NCBI GenBank assembly: GCA_937910655.1
Contig: CALEMV010000347.1
Location: 1-5,280, forward strand
Origin: an uncultured Solobacterium sp.
GTDB taxonomy: Bacteria; Bacillota_I; Bacilli_A; Erysipelotrichales; Erysipelotrichaceae
Direction of reading: 5' to 3'
DNA length: 5,280 nucleotides
The position numbers were made by a program, and so were the translations under genes. The notes under the pieces were generated by a model, which was not told the origin of the DNA, searched no databases, and was given only the letters and a program-made list of their open reading frames with translations. This document shows, one piece after another, positions 4,379-5,280 of the stretch (position 1 is the stretch's first letter; every line of letters starts with the position of its first letter).

Positions 4379-4804
4379 CTATTTGTCGATGTAATCACCA
4401 ATACGATATGGTTTTGTTTCTTGTACAACCCAAGATTTGAGATCGTACCCATGACGTTTTTCCCACGCTTGGAACACTTTTGTTAGTTCTTCACTCAGTT
4501 CGTCCACGTGTTCGTTTTTAACATCTTTCATGTAATCGTCTGACCATTCTTCGATTTCATCATCTAAATCGTAATCACACACATTCCAAATTACTCGTTC
4601 GCCGTCTATCTCAGGTACATATCTATATGGATGACCTATTTCTATTGTTGTTTGTAACAATTCTTCGCGACTTAAAGCATCAAAATCACCATAGTTATAT
4701 TCATTATCTACATAATCTAAGATGGCATCTTTAATACTGCCTTGTGGTTCACCTGCTATTTGGTCGTCTACCCAGCAATATTTTGTTCTATCTTTGACTA
4801 ACAT
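4379..4804 (-). CDS. Very acidic hypothetical phage protein, 141 residues
   Basis: The ATG at 4804 has an SD GGAGGA (4811-4816) at 6 nt, lying just ahead of the stop of the preceding gene (4807-4809). By my count the product has 36 Asp/Glu against 16 Lys/Arg, and the acidic residues cluster in the middle (DYDLDDEIEEWSDDYMKD, about 77-94). There is no signal peptide or membrane segment. The C-terminal third (HVDELSEELTKVFQAWEKRHGY, about 99-120) looks like an amphipathic helix and recalls the end of a widespread phage family of unknown function in which an ELxxxLxxVFxxW helix precedes a short strand. The strong negative charge would also fit a DNA mimic, but I see no ArdA or Ocr signature. It lies in the replication block between a small protein gene and the methyltransferase. 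Function unknown. Confidence 0.85.
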   Translation of the reverse strand: MLVKDRTKYCWVDDQIAGEPQGSIKDAILDYVDNEYNYGDFDALSREELLQTTIEIGHPYRYVPEIDGERVIWNVCDYDLDDEIEEWSDDYMKDVKNEHVDELSEELTKVFQAWEKRHGYDLKSWVVQETKPYRIGDYIDK

Positions 4805-4806
4805 TT

Positions 4807-4992
4807 CTATTCCTCCAACTCTTCCACTTCTTCGACTTCTACGCTATCAAACCATTCATTCATATCACGGCCGTCTACATCTTCTGTAAGTGCAATTACA
4901 TTAGCTTGTTCTTCGGCCTCTTTAAAGTTTTCACACTCTACGATTTTTTCAAATCCAATTGTTACATATCCTATAATTTTAAATTGTTTCAT
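4807..4992 (-). CDS. Small acidic hypothetical phage protein, 61 residues
   Basis: I set the start at the ATG at 4992, which has SD AGAGGTG (4999-5005) at 6 nt. An in-frame GTG at 5001 forms part of that SD and is not credible. The product begins MKQFKIIGYVTIGFEKIVEC, two predicted strands, then a helix NFKEAEEQANVIAL, then a strongly acidic tail ending VEVEEVEELEE. The layout (strands with a V.C/AxxxxEAxxxA helix) is common in small phage proteins annotated as hypothetical or DpnD/PcfM-like; I cannot go further than resemblance. The SD overlaps the ssb stop codon, so it is co-transcribed and probably coupled with ssb. The acidic tail may mediate protein contacts. Confidence 0.82.
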   Translation of the reverse strand: MKQFKIIGYVTIGFEKIVECENFKEAEEQANVIALTEDVDGRDMNEWFDSVEVEEVEELEE

Positions 4993-5004
4993 CTTTCTCA
5001 CCTC

Positions 5005-5229
5005 TTAGAACGGAATATTTTCATTTTGCGGTTGTTCAAAACTATCAAAGTTACTACCACTATCAAATTCACCATCTAATTTTCGCCCTACGAAATTAGC
5101 AACTACCTCTGTTACATATTTCTTTTGTCCGTTGCTATCCTCATATGAACGTGTTTGTAATCGCCCCTCTACAAATAGCCGTTCGCCTTTCTTACATGCA
5201 CCAACGGATTCGCCAGTCTTGCCCCATGC
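5005..5229 (-). CDS. ssb: Single-stranded DNA-binding protein, C-terminal part
   Basis: Seventy-four residues remain, starting AWGKTGESVGACKKGERLFVEG. The tail half of an OB fold is clear: AWGK, KKGERLFVEGRLQTRSYED (13-31) and KKYVTEVVAN (36-45), all typical of bacterial and phage SSB. A flexible Asp/Ser/Asn-rich linker leads to the C-terminal tip NENIPF, the peptide by which SSB recruits replication and repair proteins (usually DDDIPF; here only one acidic residue lies near the tip). It coats single-stranded DNA during phage replication and recombination. The N-terminal part, including the first OB strands and the start codon, is missing because the biological sequence ends at about 5229. 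The apparent upstream residues MYKRQ are translated adapter. It is the most upstream gene in the window and its stop overlaps the SD of the next gene. Confidence 0.95.
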   Translation of the reverse strand, partial: AWGKTGESVGACKKGERLFVEGRLQTRSYEDSNGQKKYVTEVVANFVGRKLDGEFDSGSNFDSFEQPQNENIPF

Positions 5230-5280
5230 CTGTCTCTTATACACATCTCCGAGCCCACGAGACTAGGCATGATCTCGTAT
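5230..5280 (+). other. Illumina Nextera adapter read-through (not biological)
   Basis: CTGTCTCTTATACACATCT (5230-5248) is the 19-bp Nextera mosaic end. It is followed by CCGAGCCCACGAGAC (5249-5263), the rest of the read-2 adapter, then the 8-base index TAGGCATG (5264-5271, the sequence I know as N706), then ATCTCGTAT (5272-5280), the beginning of the P7 flow-cell sequence. The order and orientation match a read running through a short insert. The base at 5230 could be either genomic or adapter. Confidence 0.98.

Noticed and set aside
4993..5001. GTG start at 5001 giving a three-residue longer small protein
   Set aside because: The GTG is part of the SD AGAGGTG that serves the ATG at 4992.

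Overview
The window looks like part of the early/middle region of a tailed phage or prophage whose host is a Negativicutes bacterium, most probably Veillonella. The replication and recombination genes (ssb, dUTPase, PD-(D/E)XK nuclease, a regulator resembling DUF1492) are of the kind found in phages of Firmicutes. One gene, however, is a YadA-type trimeric autotransporter, which needs an outer membrane. A Firmicutes-type phage carrying an outer-membrane adhesin fits the Negativicutes, and the moderately AT-rich DNA agrees. The host name is an inference.

All genes lie on the minus strand, so they are read from right to left. In transcription order they are: ssb (cut at its 5' end), a 61-residue acidic protein, a 141-residue very acidic phage protein, a possible 29-codon overlapping ORF, a short C5-cytosine DNA methyltransferase, a PD-(D/E)XK nuclease/resolvase-like protein with a TTG start, a small helix-turn-helix protein, dUTPase, a trimeric autotransporter adhesin, a small C-tail membrane protein, two hypothetical proteins (73 and 131 residues), a 44-residue membrane protein, and the first 49 codons of a DUF1492-like late regulator that runs off the left edge. 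Most junctions are tight: the Shine-Dalgarno (SD) sequence overlaps or lies beside the previous stop codon, or the genes overlap by 11-23 nt. This suggests one polycistronic, translationally coupled unit.

Only two junctions have real spacers. The 69-nt gap before the adhesin carries five GACAG units spaced 10-11 bp apart. The 41-nt gap at 944-984 carries a GC-rich hairpin. I see no convincing sigma-70 promoter and no classical terminator in the window.

The replication genes would maintain nucleotide pools, coat single-stranded DNA, process recombination intermediates and modify the phage DNA. The adhesin and the small membrane protein behind it look like cargo that alters the host surface (lysogenic conversion).

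The last 51 bases (5230-5280) are not biological. They are Illumina Nextera read-through: the 19-bp transposon end, the adapter, an 8-base index and the start of P7. The apparent first five residues of the ssb reading frame (MYKRQ) come from this adapter and should be discarded.
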